Translations under genes and position numbers: made by a program
Shown: positions 16,743 to 25,094 of the stretch, piece by piece
Position numbering within the stretch: the stretch's first letter is position 1
How the letters are laid out: the number at the start of each line of letters is the position of its first letter
Source of the DNA: DASUZB01 sp036377075
Lineage (GTDB): Bacteria; Actinomycetota; CALGFH01
Direction: 5' to 3'
DNA: 48,056 bases
NCBI GenBank assembly: GCA_036377075.1
Contig: DASUZB010000068.1
Span: 1-48,056, forward strand
The notes under the pieces: generated by a model
Told to the model about the DNA's origin: nothing
Seen by the model: only the letters and a program-made list of their open reading frames with translations
The model's database searches: none

Positions 16743-18317
16743 GTGCATCTGTCGTTCCGGGCGAGGCTGCTGCTCGGCTTCTTCCTCGTGCTCGGCCTGC
16801 TGGCCGCCTCGGCGTTGCTGGCCAGCGGCCAGGTCCGCCACCTGCAGCAGATCCGCCACCAGGAGCTGGCCAAGACGGTGCCGTTCGTCACCGGCCTGCA
16901 GCAGGCCGCGGTGGCCGCCAAGGCCGCCGCCAACGACGAGCGCGGGTTCCTGCTCACCGGGGACGTCCAGTTCCAGGAGGAGTTCGAGCAGCGCCTCGGG
17001 AAGGTCACCGGCGGGCTGAACCAGGCCCGCGCCGCCCAACCCGCTCGGGCCGCGCAGCTCGACGCGCTGGCCACGGGCGTCGACACCTGGGCGAGCGCGG
17101 TCCGGGCCGAGCTCGGCTCCTACAGCGACGACCCCGCCGCCGCGAAGCGGCAGGCGCTCGGCCCCAACCGCCAGCTGCGCAAGAAGTACGAGTCGCTGCT
17201 CGACGCGGCGATCGCCGCGGGCAACGCCGACCTGGCCAGGGGCAGCTCCTTCGACAGCACCGCGGCGGCGGTCCAGCGCAGCCTGTGGCTCGCGCTGCTG
17301 GTCGCCACGGCCGTCGGCGTGGCCACCGCCTTCCGCCTCGCCCGTAGCAGCGTCCGGCCGCTCACGCGCGCGGTCGCCGTGCTGCAGGCCGCCGCCGACG
17401 GCGACCTCGGCCAGCGCCTGACGGTCAGCTCCCGCGACGAGTTCGGCCGCATGGCCAGCGCCCTCGACAAGACCCTCGAGGCCATGAGCCGCGCGATGCG
17501 GGCGATCGAGGACGCCACCGGCGCGCTGTCCGATTCTTCCAGGGAGCTCGCGGCCACCAGCCACCAGCTCAGCGACACCGTTGGCACCACCAGCGACCAG
17601 GCCAACGAGGTCTCGACCACCGCCGAGCAGGTCAGCGGCCACGTCCACGGCGTCGCCACGGCGGTCGACCAGCTCGCCGTCTCCGTCCAGCAGGTCGCGC
17701 GCGACGCCATCGACGTGACCCAGGTTGCCGCCGCCGCCGTCCGGGCCGCCGGCGATGCCAGCACCACCGTGACCAAGCTCGGCGCCAGCTCCGCCGAGAT
17801 CGGCGGCATCCTCGGCGTGATCAGCGACATCGCCAAGCAGACCAGCCTCCTGGCGCTCAACTCCACCATCGAGGCGGCCCGGGCCGGCACCGCCGGCAAG
17901 GGCTTTGCGATCGTCGCCGGCGAGGTGAAGGAGCTCGCCCGCCAGACCGCGGACGCAACCGAGGAGATCAGCGGCCGGATCGACGCGCTGCAGCAGGACG
18001 CCGGCGGTGCCGCCGTGGCGGTGGACAGGATCCGGGAGATCATCGGACGGCTCGACGAGCTCCAGGCGACCACCGCCGCCGCGATGGAGGAGCAGTCAGC
18101 GACCGTCGCCGAGATCCGCGGCAACCTCGCCGGAGCCGCCACCGGCAGCGCCAACATCGCCAGCCAGGCCGGCGCCGTCGCCGAGAGCACCAGCAGCACC
18201 GCCCTGGCCGCCGGCGCGACCAAGCGCGCCGCCGACGAGCTCAGCGCGATGGCTGCGGGCCTGCAGCGCCTCACCGCCGACTACCGCCTCGACGTCCGCA
18301 ACGGCGACCGCGGCTGA
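16743..18317 (+). CDS. Methyl-accepting chemotaxis-type protein
   Basis: 524 aa, GTG start with GAGGAGGAG directly upstream. Layout: TM1 (about 7-28), a helical periplasmic four-helix-bundle-like sensor (about 30-180, containing NDERGFLLTGD as in CHASE3-like domains), TM2 (about 180-198), HAMP (about 198-250), and a long cytoplasmic coiled coil. The signalling tip reads SDIAKQTSLLALNSTIEAARAG then GFAIVAGEVKELARQTADATEEI, matching the MCP hairpin. No che or flagellar genes are visible, so the output may be non-chemotactic or encoded elsewhere. Confidence 0.92.
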   Translation: MHLSFRARLLLGFFLVLGLLAASALLASGQVRHLQQIRHQELAKTVPFVTGLQQAAVAAKAAANDERGFLLTGDVQFQEEFEQRLGKVTGGLNQARAAQPARAAQLDALATGVDTWASAVRAELGSYSDDPAAAKRQALGPNRQLRKKYESLLDAAIAAGNADLARGSSFDSTAAAVQRSLWLALLVATAVGVATAFRLARSSVRPLTRAVAVLQAAADGDLGQRLTVSSRDEFGRMASALDKTLEAMSRAMRAIEDATGALSDSSRELAATSHQLSDTVGTTSDQANEVSTTAEQVSGHVHGVATAVDQLAVSVQQVARDAIDVTQVAAAAVRAAGDASTTVTKLGASSAEIGGILGVISDIAKQTSLLALNSTIEAARAGTAGKGFAIVAGEVKELARQTADATEEISGRIDALQQDAGGAAVAVDRIREIIGRLDELQATTAAAMEEQSATVAEIRGNLAGAATGSANIASQAGAVAESTSSTALAAGATKRAADELSAMAAGLQRLTADYRLDVRNGDRG

Positions 18318-18399
18318 GGCGGGTCGCACCCGCGGCCAGGGCGGCCACCGAGCCGCCCGGGCGAGCGCGCGGATGTTCGGTGCGGTGACGCGGCCCCGG

Positions 18400-18405
18400 T
18401 ATGCT
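18400..18405 (+). promoter_or_regulatory. Leaderless-type -10 box (TATGCT)
   Basis: TATGCT lies 8 nt upstream of the ATG at 18414, which has no Shine-Dalgarno sequence. That spacing puts the transcription start on or near the A of the start codon, as in leaderless actinobacterial mRNAs. Confidence 0.55.
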
Positions 18406-18413
18406 CGGCAGGC

Positions 18414-19583
18414 ATGGTGACCGGATCGGACTTCCCGCTGCCCCGCGTGGACGAGGCCTCCCTGGCCGACCTCGTCCCGTCACTGCTCGGCGCCATGGAC
18501 GTGCCGGGCTTCGCCAACCCGCTCGGCATCGACCCCACCAGCCGCGTCTGCCTCCTGCTGGTCGACGGCCTCGGTTGGGAGCTGCTGCAAGCCAACCGCG
18601 AGCTCACCCCGTTCCTCCACGCGGGCGCGGACGACGTGCGCCCGCTCACCACGGGATTTCCCGCCACGACCGTCGCCAGCCTCGGCTCGATCGGGACCGG
18701 CCGGCCGCCCGGCGAGCACGGCCTGGTCGGCACGACCCTGGCCGTGCCCGGAGGGAACCAGGTGATGAGCTGCCTGCGCTGGGCCAGCTACGGCCTCACG
18801 CGCAAGGTCGACCTGCGCGACGAGGTGGTCCCCGAGCGGTTCCAGCCGGATCCCACCGCGTTCGAACGGGCCGCCACCGACCGCGTCGAGGTCAGCCTCG
18901 TCGGCCCCCGCGACCATGCCGGCTCGGGGCTGACCCGGGCGGTGCTGCGCGGGGGCCGCTTCGACAGCGTCGCGTCGCTCGGGGAGCTCGCGGCGGCGGT
19001 GCCGCGCCACCTGGCGGCTGCCCGGCGGACGCTGGTCTACGCCTACCACCGCGACCTGGACATCACCGGTCACGTGCGTGGCGCTGGTAGCGACAGCTGG
19101 CGCTACCACCTCCGTTTCGTCGACCTGCTCGCCGAGACGGTCGCCGAGCGCCTGCCGCGGGACGCGCTGCTGGCGATCGTCGGCGACCACGGCATGGTCG
19201 ACCTCCGCCCCGAGCAGCGCCTCGACCTCGCGGACCATCCCGAGCTCGCCGCCGGCGTGCGGCTGCTCACCGGGGAGGGGCGCGCCCGCCACGTCCACGC
19301 CACCAAGGGCGCGGCCGGCGACGTGCTCGCCGCCTGGCGGGCCGTCCTGGGCGACCAGATGTGGGTCACCTCGCGCGAGCAGGCGATCGCCGAAGGATGG
19401 TTCGGGCCGAGGGTGCTCGACCGGGTCCGGCCCTGGATCGGCGACGTCGTGGCGGCCGCCCGCGGCCCGGTCGGCATCTTCCAGCGGGAGGTGGACCCCG
19501 GGCAGGCGCGGCTGGTGGGCCACCACGGCTCGGTGACCTCCGCCGAGCGGCTCGTGCCGCTCATCCTCGTCCGCCGCCCGTAG
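18414..19583 (+). CDS. Type I phosphodiesterase / nucleotide pyrophosphatase family protein
   Basis: 389 aa, alkaline-phosphatase superfamily. Metal and catalytic motifs: VCLLLVDGLGW (metal Asp), FPATTVASLGSIGTG (nucleophile Thr), YHRDLDITGHVRG (Asp/His), AIVGDHGMVD (Asp-His pair) and the final VGHHGS. No signal peptide is seen, so it is probably cytoplasmic. Homologues hydrolyse phosphodiesters or nucleotide pyrophosphates; the substrate is unknown. It is convergent with ilvD and separated from it by 47 bp. Confidence 0.88.
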   Translation: MVTGSDFPLPRVDEASLADLVPSLLGAMDVPGFANPLGIDPTSRVCLLLVDGLGWELLQANRELTPFLHAGADDVRPLTTGFPATTVASLGSIGTGRPPGEHGLVGTTLAVPGGNQVMSCLRWASYGLTRKVDLRDEVVPERFQPDPTAFERAATDRVEVSLVGPRDHAGSGLTRAVLRGGRFDSVASLGELAAAVPRHLAAARRTLVYAYHRDLDITGHVRGAGSDSWRYHLRFVDLLAETVAERLPRDALLAIVGDHGMVDLRPEQRLDLADHPELAAGVRLLTGEGRARHVHATKGAAGDVLAAWRAVLGDQMWVTSREQAIAEGWFGPRVLDRVRPWIGDVVAAARGPVGIFQREVDPGQARLVGHHGSVTSAERLVPLILVRRP

Positions 19584-19630
19584 GAGGTCGCCTGCCCCGA
19601 GCCGCAGCGTGGACCTCCGAGCCGGTGCCG

Positions 19631-21358
19631 TCAGCGCGACGGCTCGGCGGCGGACGCGGCCGGTTGCGCCACGCCCGGGGAGGTCGCGCTGGTGGTGACC
19701 GCTCCGAGGCTGGCCGACCGCACCGTGTCGGCGTACTTGCCGAAGACGCCCCAGGCCATGGGCGACGGCGCCGTTGCGCGGGCCGCGCGCCGTGCCTCCA
19801 GCTCCGCCTCGGGTACCTCCAGCGTGACCTGCCGCGTGGCGACGTCGATGGTGATCGGGTCGCCGTCGCGGACCAGGCCGATCGTGCCGCCCCTGGCGGC
19901 CTCCGGCGCCACGTGGGCGAGCATGAAGCCGTGCGTGGCGCCGGAGAAGCGGCCGTCGGTCACCAGCGCGACGTGCTCGGAGAGCCCCGCGCCGACGATC
20001 GCGGCGGTGACGTGGAGCATCTCGCGCATGCCGGGGCCGCCGACCGGGCCCTCGTTGCGGATGACGACGACGTCGTCGCGCTGGATGCGCCCGTCCCTGA
20101 CGGCCTGGAAGCAGTCCTCCTCGTTCTCGAAGACCTTGGCGGGCCCGGCGTGGCGGGTGCGGTCGTGGCCGGCCAGCTTGATCACGCAGCCCTCGGGCGC
20201 CAGGTTGCCGTACATGACCTCGATCCCGCCGGACTTCTTGAGCGGCTGGTCGACCGGGAGCACCACGCGCTGGCCGGGCGCCTCCCGCGCGGCCGCGGCG
20301 ACCTCGGCGAGCGTCCTGCCGTCGACGTTGCGGGCGTCCGGGTGGACCAGGCCGGCGTCGATCAGCCGCCGCGACAGCAGCGCGAGCCCGCCCGCGCGGT
20401 ACAGGTCGGTGGCGACGTAGCGGCCGCCCGGCTTGAGGTCGGCGTAGATCGGCGAGCGCGCGGTGATCCGGTGGAAGTCCTCGAGCTCCAGCGGCACGCC
20501 GGCCTCGTGGGCGATGGCGAGCAGGTGCAACACGGCGTTGGTCGAGCCGCCGGTGGAGACGAAGCTGACGATCGCGTTCTCGAACGCTTCCCTGGTGAGG
20601 ATCGACCGGGGCAGGACGTTGTCGCGCACCAGGCGCACCGCCAGCTCGCCCGCCTGCCGGGAGACCTCCTGCTTGCGCTCGTGGACCGCCGGCACCTCGT
20701 TGGCTCCGGCGGGGCTGAGTCCGAGGTACTCCATCGCGCAGGCCATGGTGTTGGCGGTGAACTGGCCCCCGCACGCGCCCGCGCCCGGGCAGGCGGCCTC
20801 CTCGATGGCCTGCAGCTCGGCGGCGTCGATCTTGCCGGCGTCGAGGGCGCCGATCGCCTCGAAGACGCTCACGATGGTGAGGTCCTCACCACGGTAGTGG
20901 CCGGGGGCGATGCTGCCGCTGTAGAGCACCAGCCCCGGGATGTTCAGCCGCGCCAGCGCCATGGCCCCGGCGGGGATCGTCTTGTCGCAGCCGACGATGA
21001 CCACCAGCCCGTCGAACATGTGGCTGCGCGCCATCAGCTCGATCGAGTCGGTGATCACCTCGCGGCTGATGAGCGAGCCCTTCATGCCCTGGGTGCCCAT
21101 GGTGATGCCGTCGTTGATCGAGATGGTGGAGAACTCGAAGGCGGTCCCCCCGGCCGCCTCGATCCCCTCCTTGACCCACCCGGCCAGCTTGCGGTGGCCG
21201 AAGTTGCACGGCCCGGTCTCGCTCCACATGTGCGCGACCCCGACGTTGGGCCTGGTCAGCCGCTCGCGTGTGAACCCCAGTGGCCTGAACATCGCCCTGG
21301 CCGTCGCCAGGCCGGTGATGGTCGTGCTGCGCAGTGGCGTCCCGCCGTTGTCCGACAT
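19631..21358 (-). CDS. ilvD: Dihydroxy-acid dehydratase
   Basis: 575 aa. IlvD removes water from 2,3-dihydroxy-isovalerate/-methylvalerate in valine, isoleucine and leucine synthesis, using an Fe-S cluster. Key segments: PNVGVAHMWSETGPCNFGH (first cluster Cys), VVIVGCDKTIPAGAMA (second), CPGAGACGGQFTANTMA (third), STGGSTNAVLHLLA and TDGRFSGATHGFMLAHVAPEA. The ATG at 21358 has a GGTGAGGGAGGG site. The C-terminal 35 residues form an Ala/Ser/Thr-rich tail without clear function. It stands alone, not in an ilv operon. Confidence 0.97.
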   Translation of the reverse strand: MSDNGGTPLRSTTITGLATARAMFRPLGFTRERLTRPNVGVAHMWSETGPCNFGHRKLAGWVKEGIEAAGGTAFEFSTISINDGITMGTQGMKGSLISREVITDSIELMARSHMFDGLVVIVGCDKTIPAGAMALARLNIPGLVLYSGSIAPGHYRGEDLTIVSVFEAIGALDAGKIDAAELQAIEEAACPGAGACGGQFTANTMACAMEYLGLSPAGANEVPAVHERKQEVSRQAGELAVRLVRDNVLPRSILTREAFENAIVSFVSTGGSTNAVLHLLAIAHEAGVPLELEDFHRITARSPIYADLKPGGRYVATDLYRAGGLALLSRRLIDAGLVHPDARNVDGRTLAEVAAAAREAPGQRVVLPVDQPLKKSGGIEVMYGNLAPEGCVIKLAGHDRTRHAGPAKVFENEEDCFQAVRDGRIQRDDVVVIRNEGPVGGPGMREMLHVTAAIVGAGLSEHVALVTDGRFSGATHGFMLAHVAPEAARGGTIGLVRDGDPITIDVATRQVTLEVPEAELEARRAARATAPSPMAWGVFGKYADTVRSASLGAVTTSATSPGVAQPAASAAEPSR

Positions 21359-21426
21359 CGCCCTCCCTCACCTTCGTCAGCTCGCCTACGGGCGCATAGC
21401 GTAGTACCGAGCCCAGGCCGGTGAGG

Positions 21427-22533
21427 TCAGTCGCTGACGGCCGCGCCCCAGCGCTCCTCGATGCGGCGCGTCTTCCACCAGATCACCGAGGCGGCCCAGG
21501 TGAGGACGAACATGCCGACGATGATGTAGCCGAACAGCTCGAAGTCGTCGGAGATCCGGCCGACGAACTCCCAGAACGCCCCGGTCTGGTGGAGCTTGTC
21601 GCCGAGCACGCCGACCAGCTCGATCGTGCCGATGACCAGGGCGACGGCGACCGACAGGCCGGTGGTGGTGATGTTGTAGTAGATCTTGCGCAGGGGGCTG
21701 GAGAACGCCCAGCCGTAGGCCTTGGCCATGAACGCGCCGTCGGCGGTGTCCAGGGCGCTCATCCCGGCGGCGAACAGGATCGGCAGCGACATGATCGCCA
21801 GCGGCGGCAGGTGCCCGCTGGTCGCCGCCGCGCCGGTGATGGCGAGCAGCGCGATCTCCGAGGCGGTGTCGAAGCCGAGCCCGAACAGGAAGCCGACCGG
21901 GTACATGTGCCACGACTCGTTGATGAACTTGCGGAACCGCTTGCCGAGCAGCCGGTTCATGAAGCCCCGCTGCAGCATCAGCTCCTCGAGCCGCTCGCGG
22001 TCGAACGCCCCGGTCTTCATCTGCCGCCAGAGCTTGACGATGCCGAGCAGCACCACCAGGTTGAGGATGGCGACCACGTACAGGAACACCCCGGAGACGG
22101 TGGCGCCGATCACGCCGCCGACGTCGTGCCAGGCGTCGATCCTGCCCCTGACGGCGCTGGCGGCGATCGCGACCACCAGGGAGAGCAGGAACACCACCGA
22201 GGAGTGCCCCAGGGAGAAGAAGAAGCCGACCCCGAGCGGCCGCTTGCCCTTCTGCAGCATGAAGCGGGTGGTGTCGTCGATCGCGGAGATGTGGTCGGCG
22301 TCGAAGGCGTGGCGCAGCCCGAAGGTGTAGGCGAGCGCGCCGGCGCCGGCGAAGCCGGGCTGGTGGTAGCGGGCGGCGTAGTAGAGGAACAGGCCCCAGC
22401 CGGCGACGTGGAGGAACGCGACGAAGCCGAACAGGCCGCCGAGCCGCCACCACTCCTGCCTGGTGAACCAGATGCGGTGCGGCTCCTCGGGCACCCCGAC
22501 CCCCTTCACCGTCCCTGTTCGCGACGCGGTCAT
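21427..22533 (-). CDS. NiCoT-family nickel/cobalt permease
   Basis: 368 aa, about eight hydrophobic segments. The family signature RHAFDADHISAIDD (HX4DH, metal selectivity, about residues 74-87) is present, followed by the second signature LGFDTASEIALLA and a third, GMSALDTADGAFM. Function: uptake of Ni2+ or Co2+ through the cytoplasmic membrane. Selectivity between Ni and Co cannot be decided from these motifs, but a Nur-box-like repeat directly before the start codon favours nickel. It is divergent from arsR; no urease or hydrogenase genes are nearby. Confidence 0.92.
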   Translation of the reverse strand: MTASRTGTVKGVGVPEEPHRIWFTRQEWWRLGGLFGFVAFLHVAGWGLFLYYAARYHQPGFAGAGALAYTFGLRHAFDADHISAIDDTTRFMLQKGKRPLGVGFFFSLGHSSVVFLLSLVVAIAASAVRGRIDAWHDVGGVIGATVSGVFLYVVAILNLVVLLGIVKLWRQMKTGAFDRERLEELMLQRGFMNRLLGKRFRKFINESWHMYPVGFLFGLGFDTASEIALLAITGAAATSGHLPPLAIMSLPILFAAGMSALDTADGAFMAKAYGWAFSSPLRKIYYNITTTGLSVAVALVIGTIELVGVLGDKLHQTGAFWEFVGRISDDFELFGYIIVGMFVLTWAASVIWWKTRRIEERWGAAVSD

Positions 22534-22535
22534 AG

Positions 22536-22552
22536 TTGCATCTCAGTTGCAG
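22536..22552 (-). promoter_or_regulatory. Nur-box-like direct repeat upstream of the NiCoT gene
   Basis: TTGCAT-CTCAG-TTGCAG on the plus strand, two TTGCA hexamer cores one helical turn apart, 3-20 bp before the NiCoT start codon. The consensus I recall for the nickel-responsive Fur-family regulator Nur of Streptomyces is TTGCAA-N5-TTGCAA, which this matches in spacing and core. The site would block transcription or loading when metal is plentiful. No nur gene is in the window. Confidence 0.5.
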
Positions 22553-22633
22553 ATAGGCAATCGTCATATCCACGATCATGTCCATCCTGCATCACTATCG
22601 CAGCATGGTGTGACCGCCGCTGGCGCCGATGGA

Positions 22634-22681
22634 TTGACGATCTTCGATATAGTCGCTACCTTGGCATCGAAATTCGTCGAT
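22634..22681 (+). promoter_or_regulatory. arsR promoter with overlapping ArsR operator
   Basis: A -35 box TTGACG (22634-22639), a 17-nt spacer and a -10 box TACCTT (22657-22662) precede arsR. The inverted repeat ATCGA-N6-TCGAT (22666-22681) sits over the expected transcription start. It resembles the ATCAA-N6-TTGAT operators of arsenic-sensing ArsR proteins. This fits autorepression relieved by As(III). Confidence 0.65.
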
Positions 22682-22697
22682 CTCAGGAGTGACCCTG

Positions 22698-23060
22698 GTG
22701 ACCACGACCGCGCCGGCGCCGGCCGCGACCACGCCGGCCGCCTGCTGCGTCCCGCTGGCGGCACCGACCCTCGGGCCGGAGGAGGCCGAGGCGACCGCGG
22801 CGCTGTTCAAGGCGCTCGGCGACCCCCACCGGGTGCGCATCGTCAACCAGCTCGCCAACAGCCCCGAGCCGGTCTGCGCCTGCGACTTCAACGACACCCT
22901 CGGGCTCGCCCAGCCGACCGTCAGCCACCACCTCTCCAAGCTCGTCAAGGCCGGGCTGCTCGACCGCGAGCAGCGGGGGGTGTGGGCCTACTACTCGCTC
23001 AACCGCGCCGCCGTCCAGCGGCTGGCGACCGTCGTCGACCTCCAGGGAGGCACCCGATGA
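22698..23060 (+). CDS. arsR: ArsR-family metalloregulator (arsenite sensor type)
   Basis: 120 aa from the GTG at 22698, chosen because AGGAG (22685-22689) has normal spacing to it; a GTG at 22689 is upstream. Winged helix-turn-helix: FKALGDPHRVRIVNQL and the recognition helix LAQPTVSHHLSKLVKAGLL. Cysteines C16-C17 near the N-terminus and C60/C62 (PVCACDF) resemble the As(III) site of Corynebacterium CgArsR (C15, C16, C55) rather than the CVC of E. coli ArsR. The stop overlaps the arsM ATG (ATGA), so the regulator and the arsenic methyltransferase are one operon. Confidence 0.93.
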   Translation: MTTTAPAPAATTPAACCVPLAAPTLGPEEAEATAALFKALGDPHRVRIVNQLANSPEPVCACDFNDTLGLAQPTVSHHLSKLVKAGLLDREQRGVWAYYSLNRAAVQRLATVVDLQGGTR

Positions 23061-23956
23061 GCACAGGATCCCAGCAGGCTGCCGGAAGCCACGAGCCGCT
23101 CCTCGACGGCCTGGTCGAGGAGGTCGAGCTGCGCGAGCGGGTCCGGGCGCGCTATGCCGGCCTGGCCGAGCTGGCGGCCAGCGGGGCGACCTGCGGCTGC
23201 GGCCAGCCGGACGACTGCGGCTGCGGCGCCGACTGCTGCACCAGCGTCGACGAGAACCAGCCCGGGATCGGCGCCGAGCTCTACGCCGACAGCGACCGCG
23301 AGTCCCTGCCCGAGACCGCCGTGCTGGCGAGCCTCGGCTGCGGCAACCCCACCGCGGTGGCCGAGCTGCGCGAGGGTGAGACCGTCCTCGACCTCGGTTC
23401 GGGAGGTGGCATCGACGTGCTGCTGTCCGCCCGCCGGGTGGGCCCCAAGGGCAAGGCCTACGGCCTGGACATGACCGAGGAGATGCTCGCGCTGGCCCGC
23501 CGCAACGCCGCCGAGGCCGGCGCCACCAACGTCGACTTCCTCAAGGGCCACATCGAGCAGGTCCCCCTGCCCGCCGACACCGCGGACGTGGTGATCTCCA
23601 ACTGCGTGGTCAACCTGTCGGTCGACAAGCCGGCGGTGTTCGCCGAGACCTTCCGCGTGCTCAAGGCGGGCGGGCGCATCGGCATCACCGACGTCGTCGC
23701 CGAGGACCGCCTCAGCCCGGCCGAGCGGGCCGGGCGGGGCAGCTACGTCGGCTGCATCGCCGGCGCCTTGTCACGCGGCGAGTACGAGGCCGGCCTCGCC
23801 GCCGCCGGCTTCGAGGACGTCTCGGTGACCTTCACCCACCAGGTCGCCGACGGCCTGCACTCGGCCATCGTCAAGGCGGTCAAGCCCGCCGCCGCGAGCA
23901 CCCCGGCCTCGGGCAGGACCACCCTGCCGCTCGCCTCCTCGTCCGACTGCTGCTGA
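23057..23956 (+). CDS. arsM: Arsenite S-adenosylmethionine methyltransferase
   Basis: 299 aa. ArsM transfers methyl groups from SAM to As(III), giving methylated and volatile arsenicals. SAM motif VLDLGSGGGID (110-120). The three family cysteines are seen at C95 (SLGCGNPTAVAEL), C183 (SNCVVNLSVDK) and C233 (GCIAGAL). There is also a Cys-rich N-terminal cluster (CGCGQPDDCGCGADCC, 46-61) and a terminal CC, typical of bacterial ArsM. It is coupled to arsR by a 4-bp overlap and is therefore probably induced by arsenite. No arsenite efflux pump or reductase is present. Confidence 0.95.
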   Translation: MSTGSQQAAGSHEPLLDGLVEEVELRERVRARYAGLAELAASGATCGCGQPDDCGCGADCCTSVDENQPGIGAELYADSDRESLPETAVLASLGCGNPTAVAELREGETVLDLGSGGGIDVLLSARRVGPKGKAYGLDMTEEMLALARRNAAEAGATNVDFLKGHIEQVPLPADTADVVISNCVVNLSVDKPAVFAETFRVLKAGGRIGITDVVAEDRLSPAERAGRGSYVGCIAGALSRGEYEAGLAAAGFEDVSVTFTHQVADGLHSAIVKAVKPAAASTPASGRTTLPLASSSDCC

Positions 23957-24079
23957 CGACGCCGCCGTTTCGGTACGGCCGCCCCACTTACGCCTTCTTG
24001 ACCAGCACCGCGTACCCTTGAAGCAGGATTCCCGAGGGAGCGGCGCGCGGCCGCCGAGGGAGGAAGAGGTCGAACCGAC

Positions 24080-24949
24080 ATGAGCGGGCGCAACTACTTC
24101 AAGACCACGCTGCTGCTGGCCACCTTGAGCGGCCTCTTGCTACTCGTGGGCCAGGTGCTCGGTGGGGGGCGCTGGCTCACGATCATGCTGCTCGTGGCGA
24201 TCGGCATCAACGGCCTGTCCTACTTCTTCTCGGACAAGATCGCCCTGCGGGCCTCGCGCGCCCAGCCCGTGACCGAAGCCCAGTTCCCTGAGCTGTACGG
24301 CATCGTCAACGGGCTCGCCGTGAAGGCGAACATCCCCATGCCGAAGTTGTACGTCTCGCCGAGCCCGCAGCCCAACGCGTTCGCCACCGGTCGCAACCCC
24401 CAGCACGCCGCCGTCGCGGTCACCCAGGGCATCCTGCCGCTGCTCGACCGGCGCGAGCTGGAGGGCGTGCTCGCCCACGAGCTGTCCCACGTGCGCAACC
24501 GCGACATCCTGATCTCGTCGGTGGCGGCCACCATCGGCGCGGTCATCACCTGGCTCGCGCACCTGGCCTGGTTCCTGCCCATCGGTGGTGACGACGACGA
24601 CGGCAACGCCATCGGCTCGCTGCTGATGCTGCTGCTGGCCCCGATCGCGGCCATGCTCATCCAGCTCGCCGTGACCCGCAGCCGGGAGTTCGGCGCGGAC
24701 GCCAGCGGCGCCAACATCACCGCCGACCCGCTCGCCCTGGCCAGCGCGCTGCGCAAGATCGAGGCGTACTCGCGCGGCACCCCCCCGGCGACCACCAACC
24801 CGTCCACCGCCCACCTGTTCATCTCCAACCCGTTCAAGGCTGGCGGCGGCGGCTTCGCCATGGCGAGCCTGTTCTCCACCCACCCGCCGACCTCCGAGCG
24901 GGTCGCGCGCCTCGAGGCCATGGCCTACGGCCCACGCCGCTATGCCTGA
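24080..24949 (+). CDS. htpX: HtpX-family membrane zinc metalloprotease
   Basis: 289 aa. Two N-terminal helices (about 8-28 and 33-50), the zinc motif HELSH (H133, E134, H137), two more hydrophobic segments (about 145-168 and 178-198), and the third ligand E203 in SREFGAD. The end, STHPPTSERVARLEAM, is also conserved. HtpX degrades misfolded membrane proteins at the cytoplasmic face. The ATG has GAGGGAGGAAGAGG upstream. It is transcribed alone, with a hairpin downstream. Confidence 0.96.
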   Translation: MSGRNYFKTTLLLATLSGLLLLVGQVLGGGRWLTIMLLVAIGINGLSYFFSDKIALRASRAQPVTEAQFPELYGIVNGLAVKANIPMPKLYVSPSPQPNAFATGRNPQHAAVAVTQGILPLLDRRELEGVLAHELSHVRNRDILISSVAATIGAVITWLAHLAWFLPIGGDDDDGNAIGSLLMLLLAPIAAMLIQLAVTRSREFGADASGANITADPLALASALRKIEAYSRGTPPATTNPSTAHLFISNPFKAGGGGFAMASLFSTHPPTSERVARLEAMAYGPRRYA

Positions 24950-24998
24950 CGAGGTAGGCGGAAGAACTCCTCGACCCTGACGCCCCGGTCCTCCGCAG

Positions 24999-25026
24999 GG
25001 AATCGCCCGCCCTTCGGGGCGGTTCC
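24999..25026 (+). terminator. Hairpin with TTCG tetraloop after htpX
   Basis: CCGCCC-TTCG-GGGCGG (25007-25022) is a perfect 6-bp stem with a stable UUCG loop. It is extended by GGAA/TTCC around a 4-nt bulge and is followed by a T/C-rich run. It lies 50 bp after htpX and before the YceI gene, consistent with an intrinsic terminator. Confidence 0.6.
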
Positions 25027-25094
25027 TTCCCCCAGCCGAGGAAGCTCTTCCGCCCTGCCCGCTGCGCGGGCCGGGCCGGCAGCGAGGAGACGAC

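Noticed and set aside
16743..18317. Part of a chemotaxis gene cluster
   Set aside because: No cheA, cheW, cheY or flagellar gene lies nearby; the receptor-like gene stands alone between a regulator and a phosphodiesterase.
19583..19618. Terminator between the convergent phosphodiesterase and ilvD genes
   Set aside because: GGAGGTC/GACCTCC arms exist, but the loop is 22 nt and the stem only 7 bp, too weak to call.
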